Source: a virus
Reading direction: 5' to 3' (one strand)
IMG/VR virus record: IMGVR_UViG_3300034682_000176
Location: 124,001-188,000 of that record
DNA length: 64,000 nt
A program made the position numbers and the translations under genes. Shown piece after piece: positions 35,284 to 43,705 of the stretch (position 1 is the first letter of the stretch; each line of letters starts with the position of its first letter). The notes under the pieces were generated by a model. It ran no database searches. It saw nothing but the letters and a program-made list of their open reading frames with translations, and was not told where the DNA came from.

Positions 35284-35898
35284 ATGTCCAACGCAATTGC
35301 TGACAACGACATCCGCATCGACTTCACCAAGGCGGCAGAAGATCCAAGCCTGATGGGGATGATCTTCATGAACCAAACATTCAAGTTTCCACACACCGTG
35401 GGTTTGATACACCCACAAAGCACGACGGTTGACACCAACATCATCTATGTGCCTCGTGAAGACTCGCACACATCGCCACACTTTTGGTTCAACCAACAGT
35501 CGGCGAAAAATTTGCAGCCGGTCGGGATCATTTTGACGTTTCAGGAAAATGGTCATTTCACTTCGCGCTCAGTGACTTTGAACTGCATCGAAGCGGCAGA
35601 GTTCATGAAGAGTCGCTCCAGCTGTTCATTCACGATGGGCAGCTACTTGGAAGAGAAGAACCACTACGACCAAATCGACGACTTTGTCGGTCGCTTGAAT
35701 TTGGCCGCTGTGCGTTGGATGAGTAAGCAACGAGGCATCGAGCCTACAGACGTTGTTCGCAAATACAGCGTCAAGGTCAATCACCTGGATGTCAAAACCT
35801 ATCAACTGGCTCGCCTGGATGTCCACCACCAAGGATCTAAAAAGGATATCCAAGTGGGCCACCGTGTCTTCAACGTTCGGTTGACCACCGTCTCCTAA
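35284..35898 (+). CDS. Unknown protein, paralogue of the next gene (copy A)
   Basis: A 204-residue protein starting at ATG 35284, eight bases after the DHFR stop; upstream in-frame codons overlap DHFR. It shares its C-terminal third with the following gene: GIEP, then YxVxVN, a Tyr-Gln pair, and a final HRxFNVxLTxxS. The pair arose by tandem duplication and has diverged strongly in the N-terminal half. Function unknown. Confidence 0.72.
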   Translation: MSNAIADNDIRIDFTKAAEDPSLMGMIFMNQTFKFPHTVGLIHPQSTTVDTNIIYVPREDSHTSPHFWFNQQSAKNLQPVGIILTFQENGHFTSRSVTLNCIEAAEFMKSRSSCSFTMGSYLEEKNHYDQIDDFVGRLNLAAVRWMSKQRGIEPTDVVRKYSVKVNHLDVKTYQLARLDVHHQGSKKDIQVGHRVFNVRLTTVS

Positions 35899-35910
35899 AG
35901 GGAAGTTCTT

Positions 35911-36519
35911 ATGCAACTCAACCTCAACATCCTCAACACCAAGGAACCCATCGACTACTTTAAGTTGATCGACGATCCAAACTTTTACGCACTGTCGTTT
36001 GTGCGACAAAGTGTGGATTTCCAAAACCACCGCCATAACGGCACCGACTTTGACGTTGAAACCGTTTTTATTCGACACCGACTGACAGAATCGGTTATGA
36101 CGCGTTTGTGCTACGCCCAAGCCGATCAAAACCTGATTCCCATGGCGATCAGCTTGACGGTGCGAGAAAACGACAACATCCCGCCACAGACCAACACTTT
36201 CTCGTTCATCGACATCTCCAAAGCTATCGTCAGCCACCGCTCGATGAAGGTGTCGTTGGGTGCCTTTATCAAACAGCGCACGACTTGGGGTTCTGTGCTG
36301 CAGTTTCTGGACAAGTTGCGCTCGGCAGCCGCTGTGCTGCACGCTGCCAAGTTGGGTATCGAACCTGACGAAATCTTCAAGCACTACAACGTGACCGTGA
36401 ACATTGAAGATGTTGACGGTTATCAAACACGCACGCTGGAAGTCCATGATCCCTTTAGCGAATATGGCTACGCTGTGCCACATCGCATTTTCAACGTTCA
36501 ACTGACCGCCATCTCCTAA
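35911..36519 (+). CDS. Unknown protein, paralogue of the previous gene (copy B)
   Basis: A 202-residue protein with an AGGGAAG site, 12 bases after its paralogue. Shared features are the helical middle and the C-terminal GIEPDEI...YNVTVN...HRIFNVQLTAIS block. No recognised domain. Confidence 0.72.
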   Translation: MQLNLNILNTKEPIDYFKLIDDPNFYALSFVRQSVDFQNHRHNGTDFDVETVFIRHRLTESVMTRLCYAQADQNLIPMAISLTVRENDNIPPQTNTFSFIDISKAIVSHRSMKVSLGAFIKQRTTWGSVLQFLDKLRSAAAVLHAAKLGIEPDEIFKHYNVTVNIEDVDGYQTRTLEVHDPFSEYGYAVPHRIFNVQLTAIS

Positions 36520-36533
36520 AAGGAAAAACTCCT

Positions 36534-36815
36534 ATGTCCATCAACGAAACCTCCAACACCGTGCAAACTTCCAACGATTGCCCTACCATGCCCACCAAGG
36601 TCGTGATCGAACTGTTCGACGGCTGCGTCAGCAAGGTCACTGCCGACAACCCTCTGGAAGTGGTGGTGCTCGATCGCAACATCGGTGAAGGTGCCGACGT
36701 GATCAAGGTCGACGGTGAAGATGTGGCGTTCCATCGCTTTGGTGCCGAAGTCGACGATGATGTCTGCCAAGCCGTCTTCAAGGAAATCGACGACTACGAA
36801 AACCAGCCCGACTAA
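36534..36815 (+). CDS. Small acidic protein of unknown function
   Basis: A 93-residue protein, very acidic at the C-terminus, with an AAAAGGAAAA site. Codons are GC-rich and look well expressed. It ends the 33864-36815 unit. No recognised family. Confidence 0.68.
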   Translation: MSINETSNTVQTSNDCPTMPTKVVIELFDGCVSKVTADNPLEVVVLDRNIGEGADVIKVDGEDVAFHRFGAEVDDDVCQAVFKEIDDYENQPD

Positions 36816-36818
36816 CCA

Positions 36819-36860
36819 GTATTCTGAGTGTGGTGATTTAACCACACTTCGAGTATTTAG
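36819..36860 (+). terminator. Weak hairpin terminator
   Basis: An eight-base-pair stem (36827-36834 with 36841-36848) with a six-base loop, then an interrupted A/T-rich tail (GAGTATTTAG). Confidence 0.45.
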
Positions 36861-37062
36861 TGAGATCGCTTACCCACCCCAACCGGCATGCACTATACTC
36901 TTGCCAATCTTCAGGCCGCAGCGTTGCGCCGGAGCCAAGTCAAAAGAAAGGAATTGGTGTGCTGAGGAGTATCTAGCCGTTAGGAGCGGCCATCCAGACC
37001 TTGTTACCACCTGATAGGCCCGCAGACACACTTGCATAGTGCCTTGGTACAAGTCAAGCTTC

Positions 37063-37079
37063 TATATAAGCATGGTTGT
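37063..37079 (+). promoter_or_regulatory. Candidate promoter element (TATATAAGCATGG)
   Basis: It resembles the element at 17164 (TATATAAGCAATG) but lacks the leading ACA. It is about 235 bases from the next gene and upstream of a terminator, so it may drive a short non-coding transcript. Confidence 0.35.
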
Positions 37080-37188
37080 TGTGTACGACCTTTGTTATCG
37101 CGTGAAGCACGGACGTAGCTGTCCATTAAAACTGCTCTGTGTACCCGACTACAGGTTAGCGGGGGCTTGGGAACGTATCCACGGAAGA

Positions 37189-37237
37189 CAGCCTACATCT
37201 CCACTGCGGGATGTAGGCTGGGCTTTTTCTTTTTTGC
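37189..37237 (+). terminator. Strong rho-independent terminator
   Basis: A perfect 11-base-pair stem (37189-37199 with 37210-37220) with a CTTTTTCTTTTTT tail. No protein gene ends just before it. Confidence 0.88.
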
Positions 37238-37297
37238 TGTTTCGATCCTGTGAGGTCAGAGAGGAATTGTCCCTATCGAAAAAGCAGGAGTCTGTGT

Positions 37298-37960
37298 ATG
37301 TCTGTGTTGACGGTAAACAAAACGAATTTGCACGTGTTACAGCGTGTTTTGGACACGGGTGAGGGAAAGATACCAGCCAGCTACAAAGAGCTCTCTACGG
37401 CTCTTAGATCGCGTTCTGAGCTGGTTGTGGTGGTGCGTCCTTGGATCACTGGACCGATTGATTTGGATGGGATGGTGCAAGCCATCGATTTCAAGACCAG
37501 CGACATCTTCAAACCCCGCACTGATGCTTTGCCGGCTGATGAAGTATTCGGCTATGGCTACGTGCACGATCATACCCTGGCATATAGCGGGCGTATCGGT
37601 CTGAACCTGGACATCCCTAAAGAACCACAGATCAACTGCTGGACCTTGCAACAAACCTTGGGCAATGCCTGTAAAGCAAACACCCAGATGTTGACTGGTG
37701 TGGACATCTACCGCGAAATGGACACTTCTGTGTTGATGCAACCTAAAGTGTTGTTCACTCCCGAAAAGTTCAACAAGCGTGTGGTCAAGATCGAGTTGGC
37801 AGTGTGGTGGTGTATGTCACAATCCCAACTCAGTGGCTACATGTCCGCTTTGGCCAAGGCGTTTAGCAAACACAGCCCGCATCTACAACCCAAGCTGGAG
37901 ACCGCCAACTTGGAGTCCTTTGGTTTCCAACACGCACACAGCTGCAAAGACTGTCTGTAA
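37298..37960 (+). CDS. Protein of unknown function
   Basis: A 220-residue protein. ATG 37298 follows a CAGGAGTCT site; in-frame codons upstream reach back towards the terminator and are unlikely. The C-terminus has HAHSCKDC, too short to call a metal site. Single-gene unit ending in a terminator. Confidence 0.7.
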   Translation: MSVLTVNKTNLHVLQRVLDTGEGKIPASYKELSTALRSRSELVVVVRPWITGPIDLDGMVQAIDFKTSDIFKPRTDALPADEVFGYGYVHDHTLAYSGRIGLNLDIPKEPQINCWTLQQTLGNACKANTQMLTGVDIYREMDTSVLMQPKVLFTPEKFNKRVVKIELAVWWCMSQSQLSGYMSALAKAFSKHSPHLQPKLETANLESFGFQHAHSCKDCL

Positions 37961-37962
37961 AT

Positions 37963-38015
37963 ATCATAGACCCTGCAGTCCTCATCGGCTGCAGGGTCTA
38001 TGATGTACTTTTTGC
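37963..38015 (+). terminator. Rho-independent terminator
   Basis: A perfect 16-base-pair stem (37963-37978 with 37989-38004) followed by GTACTTTTTG. Confidence 0.88.
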
Positions 38016-38072
38016 CTAAGAACCACAATCTCTTAGTGTGATGTCTGGGTCGTTTTTGACCCGACGATGATT

Positions 38073-38089
38073 ACACATATAAAAACCGA
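38073..38089 (+). promoter_or_regulatory. Phage promoter element
   Basis: ACACATATA, spacer AAAA, CCGA; one mismatch in the downstream part. It is 47 bases before the ATG at 38120 and follows a terminator. Confidence 0.72.
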
Positions 38090-38119
38090 TGTAACTACAA
38101 TTCCAATAACGGAGTGTCT

Positions 38120-38791
38120 ATGCAAAACCAAGCTGATAAAAACAACCTGAGTGTCAATGCCCGCCTCGAAGATGTCGAAGCCCTGCTGTTCGCCGGCCGC
38201 AAGAAGTTTGTGGCCAAGGCCTTGCCCTACACCGACGACAAATCCACAAACCTTCACACCGACTACTTGCCGTTGACCGCTACTGTGTTTGTCCGTGACA
38301 CAGAAGTTGACACCGATGGGGATTTGCGGTTCTTGGTGTTGGAAGTTCTGGACAACAACTGTTTTGCCGCCAAGCTGCAATACAACCCTGTTGGTCTGAT
38401 GGTGCCGGACGTCAAAGTGTCGGACATGATCCAAGGTCTGAACAAAGACCGTCACATCAACCCTGACGATACGTTGCGTGTCGACACGCTGCAGCTGATC
38501 CGTGGGGTCATCCAAGCAACCAACGCGATTGCGACCGAGCTCGTTGGTGTGGCGATTTTGAACCACGCCATGGACTTTGGCGCTAACTTCAACTTGATGA
38601 ACGAACCATCCATTTCGCTTCTCAAGGAAGGTATGATCAACCTCAACTTGATCGTGCGCTTGCAGCCCGCAGAACTCGATGCGTTGGTCAACACTTTGAA
38701 CACCGCACCGCATTTGAACCCCAACGTGCGCTTTTCGGTGAAAACCCTCAACAAGCTGAACTATTCGGCAAATGCACCCACCCTCAACTAA
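38120..38791 (+). CDS. Protein of unknown function
   Basis: A 223-residue soluble protein starting at ATG 38120 with an ACGGAGTG site; a GTG two codons earlier is less likely. Its region around residues 120-195 has a hydrophobicity pattern reminiscent of the next gene (helix ending LNHA, then NLxLIVRLQP), so the two may be distant paralogues; this is weak. First gene of the 38120-40023 unit. Confidence 0.7.
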   Translation: MQNQADKNNLSVNARLEDVEALLFAGRKKFVAKALPYTDDKSTNLHTDYLPLTATVFVRDTEVDTDGDLRFLVLEVLDNNCFAAKLQYNPVGLMVPDVKVSDMIQGLNKDRHINPDDTLRVDTLQLIRGVIQATNAIATELVGVAILNHAMDFGANFNLMNEPSISLLKEGMINLNLIVRLQPAELDALVNTLNTAPHLNPNVRFSVKTLNKLNYSANAPTLN

Positions 38792-38801
38792 GGAGTCTCC
38801 C

Positions 38802-39344
38802 ATGTCTGACCTCAAAACCATCTTCGTGGATCTGCAACAACTGCAAACCCCAAACCGTGAAGTGACCAAGCTGCGCTTTGCACCCAAGGGCAGCCCTGCG
38901 GTGGAAGGTGAAGTCGAAGTGACGATCATGTACGAAATGTGCAGTGAAGTCCGCCAGCTTGGTATGCACAACGAACGTGGCATTGACCCCATGTTGCTGT
39001 CGGCGCACACCGAAATCAGCGACGAGTGCTTTGACTGTCTGGAGAACCCTCCTGAAGTCCAAGAAGACGGCTACCGCTACTTGACCAACGCCCACCTGCT
39101 GTTCCTGTGCGGTGTGTTGGCCAACAAGACGCTGCAGCGTTTTAACCTGCTCGCTGAACTCAACCACATTGCACGCAACGTCGGCGCGATCTCCATTTCC
39201 ATGGACACCGACCCGATCCCTGGTGTGAACATCTGCCCCATCTACGTGAACTATCTGGTGCCAGATGCCGACATCGAAAAAGCCATCCAGTACGCACCCA
39301 CCATCCTGGTAGGTCTGCCTATCCCAGCTCCCAAGGTCGGCTAA
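38802..39344 (+). CDS. Protein of unknown function
   Basis: A 180-residue acidic protein starting at ATG 38802 with a CTAAGGAGTCT site ten bases after the previous stop. Possible distant relative of the preceding protein in its central helix and following strand (AELNHIARNVG). No recognised family. Confidence 0.7.
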   Translation: MSDLKTIFVDLQQLQTPNREVTKLRFAPKGSPAVEGEVEVTIMYEMCSEVRQLGMHNERGIDPMLLSAHTEISDECFDCLENPPEVQEDGYRYLTNAHLLFLCGVLANKTLQRFNLLAELNHIARNVGAISISMDTDPIPGVNICPIYVNYLVPDADIEKAIQYAPTILVGLPIPAPKVG

Positions 39345-39381
39345 CTGCCTTCCACTTCCCTAACTTTCCACCCATTCCAAT

Positions 39382-40023
39382 ATGTCTGACGTCCAACATG
39401 AAAACGGTGTGTTCTTTGCGCGGCGCGTCAAGCTGACTAAGAACATCGACCGTAATAGCCAATTCACCCAGCTCAATACCGAACTCGATCAAATCGAGTT
39501 TGCGTGGATGAATATTTACAACCCACCTCAAGGTTTCGCCCCTAACCCGGTTGACTTCCAGCACTTTATCCAAGGCGCCTTTATGCAAGGCTTTGTGCCA
39601 TTTGGGGTACATTGCAGCATCACCAGCCCAAACGCGAAAACCGTCCACGTCGCAACCAATCCGTCCGATGTGTTCAAACCACAATCGGTGCACGAGATGC
39701 TTCTGATGTGTGTCGAAGTAACTCACGCCGGTGTCTGGCAAATGAATGCCAAACACCCAACCCAGCTAATCAAAAATCTGATCGATGATGCGGTGGAGCA
39801 AAGTCCCATCTACAAAGCACTGAAAGATGCCGGTCTTGAACCGCAGAAAACATCAGTGCCGCTCGATTACCAACGTTCGGAAGAAGGCAACATTATAATG
39901 TTGCACGATCTGGTGTTGGTGATTGACGAAGCGCAGTACATGAACCGGTTTGGTGCTTTTGCCAAAATTGCCAAACAGTTCAACCTGCAAATCTTCGACC
40001 TCAACAAAAAGGCCGCAGCGTAA
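39382..40023 (+). CDS. Protein of unknown function
   Basis: A 213-residue soluble protein, ATG 39382 with no clear Shine-Dalgarno (pyrimidine-rich leader), unusual in this window. Alpha/beta composition. Last gene of the 38120-40023 unit, ended by a strong terminator. Confidence 0.65.
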   Translation: MSDVQHENGVFFARRVKLTKNIDRNSQFTQLNTELDQIEFAWMNIYNPPQGFAPNPVDFQHFIQGAFMQGFVPFGVHCSITSPNAKTVHVATNPSDVFKPQSVHEMLLMCVEVTHAGVWQMNAKHPTQLIKNLIDDAVEQSPIYKALKDAGLEPQKTSVPLDYQRSEEGNIIMLHDLVLVIDEAQYMNRFGAFAKIAKQFNLQIFDLNKKAAA

Positions 40024-40026
40024 GCT

Positions 40027-40076
40027 ACAGATCCACACTACCGTAACTGGTAGTGTGGATCTGTATTTATTTTGGT
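40027..40076 (+). terminator. Rho-independent terminator
   Basis: A perfect 14-base-pair stem (40027-40040 with 40051-40064) with tail ATTTATTTT. Confidence 0.88.
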
Positions 40077-40077
40077 T

Positions 40078-40094
40078 ACATATATACCACACGA
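40078..40094 (+). promoter_or_regulatory. Phage promoter element
   Basis: ACATATATA, spacer CCAC, ACGA, an exact consensus match starting almost at the end of the preceding terminator, 83 bases before the ATG at 40161. Confidence 0.8.
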
Positions 40095-40160
40095 CAAGAC
40101 TGTGTGTTGTTTAGGTCTTTGATGTCAAAGACCCATACCGTCTTACAAAGGAGTTTCACC

Positions 40161-40736
40161 ATGAATTTCAATACACCCAAGCTGCTGATGATCAACGTGT
40201 TTGCGTTTGATCCCAATGTGTTTACCGTGGTGCATCCAGAAGAAGCCGCGATGTTTCGTAACCACGGCTGGGCAACCATGTTGCTCAAGGATGTCGTTTA
40301 CCAGCAAGAAGGGGACAAGCTGCGCATTGCGGTCACCAAGTTCCGCGAGCCTGGTAAAGTCTCGACCTACGCCAAACCCAGCGAAGAAGGTCTCAAGGAA
40401 CTGGCACTGTCCAAGACCTTCTTGGAGTTTGAGCAAGCTTGCAAGAACTATTTCAGCACCGACAAGGCTGACGAAGACATTGTCCAAGTCTGGAAGAATC
40501 GCGAGCTCAGCGAGACACGCGCACGGGTGTTGGCAACTTTCCGCAAGGACAATGACTACCAACTGCCGGAAAACCACGAGTGGTTGGAAGTTGACCTGGG
40601 TGTCTTCGATCTGCGCGAGCAGTTGGAAGAATACTTGGATTTGGGGGAATACCCACTCACCGTAGATCTGGACAAAGCCTTCCAAGTCGATCGTGATTTG
40701 ATTGCCAACTTCATCCTGATCAAGCTGGCTAAGTAA
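40161..40736 (+). CDS. Protein of unknown function
   Basis: A 191-residue acidic protein. ATG 40161 has an AAAGGAGTTT site; the frame is open further upstream but through the promoter and leader. Single-gene unit bounded by promoter and terminator. No recognised domain. Confidence 0.72.
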   Translation: MNFNTPKLLMINVFAFDPNVFTVVHPEEAAMFRNHGWATMLLKDVVYQQEGDKLRIAVTKFREPGKVSTYAKPSEEGLKELALSKTFLEFEQACKNYFSTDKADEDIVQVWKNRELSETRARVLATFRKDNDYQLPENHEWLEVDLGVFDLREQLEEYLDLGEYPLTVDLDKAFQVDRDLIANFILIKLAK

Positions 40737-40748
40737 TCAGCACCTGTG

Positions 40749-40798
40749 AAAAAACACCACCTCCGGCTTATGGCCAGGGTGGTGTTTTTTTTTTTCTT
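40749..40798. terminator. Bidirectional terminator between convergent genes
   Basis: A perfect 13-base-pair stem (40749-40761 with 40778-40790) with A-run on the left and a long T-run on the right, giving U-tracts on both strands. It lies between the 40161 gene and the minus-strand 40797 gene. Confidence 0.9.
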
Positions 40799-42953
40799 AC
40801 AGACGGGACAAGGACGACAATACCGAGGCTGAGTCACCCAGGATGTTTTTCACCACCCCACCAAAGGGTACAGTGTTGACCGTCATGGCGGCAAAAGCAG
40901 CAGGGTCGGGGTTGACAATGGACTTGAGGTTCATCATCCGTTCAGCCAGCTTCAGGCGCAGCATGGGAATGCGGTACACCTGGGTATAAACGTCCACCGC
41001 TGCTACCGAGTTCAAGTAGGTTGTCAGTGGGCTGTCCGAGAAGTTGGGAGAGAGGTTGGCCATAGCCTTGGTGAGTACGCCATTGCTAGAGACATCCATC
41101 GACACAATCTCATCGAGGTTAGTCACCGACAGGTCCACGTCAATAGCGTTGGGGTGGCCGGCACGGGTGAATGCCAGGTTGGCTGTACCACGAGTCAGTT
41201 GTAGGGAAGAGATCATCCCCAGATGGATGTTGGAGCGGCCGCGGTCGAAACACTGGCAAAAGAACGGGGCTGCGTAAGACGACGCACCTGTGGAGCGAGG
41301 TAATGCGCCGGCCAAGAGCATCGACATGGGTAAGTAGATGTTGAACAGCTGGCTGTAGGCATTGCCGTACGGCGAGATCAGCTTGATTTTGTAGTTGGCT
41401 TGAGGGAGGGTGGCAGAAGACGACTCCCACACCTTTGGCATGGTCACGTTCACACCGTAGGCCAGCGCCAACAGTGGGTTGGCCAAACCAAACGAAGCGT
41501 TCGACAACAGCGTAGCGCCAGCATCAGCTGCCAACTTCATGGCGTCACCGATGATTGGCACTTCGGTAGCCGAAGACAACAGCGAGGTGATGTTACGGGC
41601 TTTGGCCGACAGCGAGTTGAAGGTGGACTCGATGGGGTTGGCACCGAAGGACGAAGAAAAGGACTCTCCGATAGAGCCGCTGTTCTCCACGTTGAAGACT
41701 GCAAAGGCTGCACCTTCCGATAGTTCTGCCAGTGCATACTCGGCATACTTTTTCAGGGAGTCGGCTTTCTTGTTGGCGTTGGACATCAGTTTGTTGTCCA
41801 GCGAGTCTTGCGGGTTGTTGGGGTCCAGCGAGACGTCGATGGGGTTGCCTTCATCGTCGGTGAACATAGGGTCGTAACCGATGATAGAGCTTTGGCTGAT
41901 GGTGTTTTCATCCAAGCTCTCCAGTTGGCTGTCCTTGCCACCCATCATGGTTTCATGGGCTTTCTTGAACAGCTTGTCGATGAAGGTCTTGCCACCCGAG
42001 GTGAGATTAGACTGGGTCAGGTTGGCAGTGATCTGATAGTCTTCCATGTCGGCTGTAGCGCCTTGAATGGACTCGGTGCTACCTTGGTCCAGCTCTTGGC
42101 GTTTGAGGCTGTTCAAGGCCGCCTGAGCACGCAGAGCAATGGCAAACACACTGATGCGACCTGTCTCAGGATCGACGATGTCTGGAATGTACGAGCTCAG
42201 CGATGCCACAAAGCTCTCACTGATACCTTGGGTGTTACCAACCGGCTGACCCAGCTTGTACGTATAGTCTTGCAAGATGTACGGCAGCATGGTGCGCCGT
42301 GACACCAACTGGTTCAAGGTGTTCTCCACCGTGGCCCAGTAGGTGTACATGGTCTCACGGATCGAATAGAACCGGGTGTTGGAGACCACCACACTCAAAG
42401 CAAACATCCCCACTGCCAACAGTGGAGCCGCTGCCACGGCAAAAATCTTGGCAACCAACCCAACTGCTTCCAAGAACGTGCTGGTGATGACGCCGCGTCC
42501 ATGCAAGATGGCTTTGTCAATATCAAAGCTCTTGTTGATCCACAGCGGCAGTGGGATGTACTGCGGCACACCAAAGCGGAAGAAGACACGCTGTTGGTTG
42601 TCATCGATGGCTTGGGAGTAGTACCCACCCATCCCCAATCCAACCGGATGGCTGGTGGTGCCAGGTGTGATGTCGGGGCGCTCATGGATGCGACCCTTGG
42701 AGCGAACATCACAGTAGCGAGTGAACTGTGGTTTAGGGTTGACCGCCATGCTCATGCCAGGCGATGTCGAGGAGAACTTGTTGTCGGCGGATGTCTTGTA
42801 GCGGTTCTTGCGAATCCAGGTTGCGTACTGTTGCATCTCACCGTTGTCTTGGATTTCCGACTCGGTGATGATGAAGGTGCTCTTGACCCAATCGCGGTCG
42901 AAGAACTCCCCTGGCTTGTCATTGATAGAGTTGCGAAACAGAAGTTCAGTCAT
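40797..42953 (-). CDS. Large virion-type protein with hydrophobic segments
   Basis: A 718-residue protein. Residues ~158-190 form a long hydrophobic Ala/Val/Leu stretch (VGLVAKIFAVAAAPLLAVGMFALSV) that could span a membrane, and residues 470-510 are a second Ala/Gly/Leu-rich region. The remainder is beta-rich with Ser/Thr/Asn. This pattern fits a tail or ejection protein that meets the host envelope, but no family is recognised. Single-gene minus-strand island; its leader runs into the long gene-free region. Confidence 0.65.
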   Translation of the reverse strand: MTELLFRNSINDKPGEFFDRDWVKSTFIITESEIQDNGEMQQYATWIRKNRYKTSADNKFSSTSPGMSMAVNPKPQFTRYCDVRSKGRIHERPDITPGTTSHPVGLGMGGYYSQAIDDNQQRVFFRFGVPQYIPLPLWINKSFDIDKAILHGRGVITSTFLEAVGLVAKIFAVAAAPLLAVGMFALSVVVSNTRFYSIRETMYTYWATVENTLNQLVSRRTMLPYILQDYTYKLGQPVGNTQGISESFVASLSSYIPDIVDPETGRISVFAIALRAQAALNSLKRQELDQGSTESIQGATADMEDYQITANLTQSNLTSGGKTFIDKLFKKAHETMMGGKDSQLESLDENTISQSSIIGYDPMFTDDEGNPIDVSLDPNNPQDSLDNKLMSNANKKADSLKKYAEYALAELSEGAAFAVFNVENSGSIGESFSSSFGANPIESTFNSLSAKARNITSLLSSATEVPIIGDAMKLAADAGATLLSNASFGLANPLLALAYGVNVTMPKVWESSSATLPQANYKIKLISPYGNAYSQLFNIYLPMSMLLAGALPRSTGASSYAAPFFCQCFDRGRSNIHLGMISSLQLTRGTANLAFTRAGHPNAIDVDLSVTNLDEIVSMDVSSNGVLTKAMANLSPNFSDSPLTTYLNSVAAVDVYTQVYRIPMLRLKLAERMMNLKSIVNPDPAAFAAMTVNTVPFGGVVKNILGDSASVLSSLSRL

Positions 42954-43209
42954 GTCGTCACCATCTCCAGGTGTATGTAATCAAAAAATCCGGCTTAGGT
43001 CCAGTCTCCTAGGATTACGTTTGGTCGTGTTCTACCTCTCTATCATTTATCTTCGAGTAAGATCTTACGAATTTCACTGATGGTATGGTAAGTACACTAC
43101 GGCCCTCCTAGGTGTAGATCAGAAGAAAACAAGAAAAAGAAAAAGAAAAAGAAAGAACAGCGTAAGAGCCCTCCCGCCAATCGAGAGAGCCCACCCGTAA
43201 CGTAAACGC

Positions 43210-43245
43210 CTCTAAGGGGCTAAAGCCCCTTAGAGCTATATTTTC
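43210..43245 (+). repeat. Perfect 11-bp hairpin, terminator-like
   Basis: Arms 43210-43220 and 43225-43235 flank a TAAA loop and are followed by CTATATTTTCC on the plus strand. It resembles a terminator but no gene on the plus strand ends before it. Confidence 0.7.
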
Positions 43246-43358
43246 CAATAAGAACGCAAATACTTTTATCGATTCAAAAAAGCGTAAAAGTGACGACAAA
43301 AGTGACAGTTTCTGCGACATAGCGTTAGACAGTGAATAAGACCGTTTGAGAGCCATCT

Positions 43359-43392
43359 CCACTCCAGTACACGCTTTTGTGTACTGGAGTGG
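43359..43392. repeat. Perfect 14-bp inverted repeat
   Basis: Arms 43359-43372 and 43379-43392 pair perfectly with a GCTTTT loop; no T-run follows on either strand. Confidence 0.75.
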
Positions 43393-43487
43393 ATGAGCTT
43401 CTTTACACAGACAAACAACCATCAAAGAAAAGAAACAAAGAAAGCTAGGACGATAGTCCAAAGCGGTATTAACAGCGTGTTATGGGC

Positions 43488-43501
43488 GCGCCGCGCGGCG
43501 C
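43488..43501. repeat. GC-only 14-bp palindrome
   Basis: GCGCCGCGCGGCGC is perfectly self-complementary and contains only G and C, in an otherwise A/T-rich intergenic region. Confidence 0.75.
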
Positions 43502-43705
43502 TCGCGGTTGTCTCCTATGGTGCCAAATGGCATTTTGTTAGCAAGTGACATCCTGTGTTTATCTTCACAGACAGTTGCAAAAAAGACCTTCCAGGACTTG
43601 CTGCAAGATGCCTGTGACAGCTGGTAGACACATCGCTTTTTGTTTCGTTGTGGTTTGCTTTTGGGTGATGCCAAGTGTGGACCATCTTTACCTTGTTAGA
43701 ACAGA

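Larger units (their letters stand above)
36816..37297 (+). other. Gene-free region with hairpins and TATATAA element
   Basis: This 482-base stretch holds no gene I can support. It contains a weak hairpin after the acidic-protein gene (arms 36827-36834 and 36841-36848), a TATATAA element at 37063-37069, and a strong terminator at 37189-37237. Roughly 120 bases therefore lie between a promoter-like element and a terminator, which could encode a small RNA. It is not tRNA-like. Confidence 0.55.
42954..43705. other. Long gene-free region with three perfect inverted repeats
   Basis: This 752-base stretch between divergent genes is the longest gene-free segment. It contains a purine tract (43121-43158), three perfect palindromes (43210-43235, 43359-43392, 43488-43501) and A/T-rich sequence between them. 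No consensus phage promoter element is present. A minus-strand frame (43108-43461) crosses the hairpins and does not look coding. Replication origin, structured RNA or RNR leader are all possible. Confidence 0.65.

Noticed and set aside
37039-37362. Plus-strand 107-codon frame
   Set aside because: It reads through the strong terminator at 37189-37237 and overlaps the better supported gene at 37298 in another frame.
43108-43461. Minus-strand 117-codon frame in the long gene-free region
   Set aside because: It crosses two perfect hairpins, has no ribosome-binding site and gives a Ser/Phe/Leu-rich sequence derived from the purine tract.
43502-43705. Cobalamin riboswitch upstream of the B12-dependent reductase
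   Set aside because: I could not find the conserved B12-box sequence or the expected multi-stem core; the idea is attractive but unsupported.
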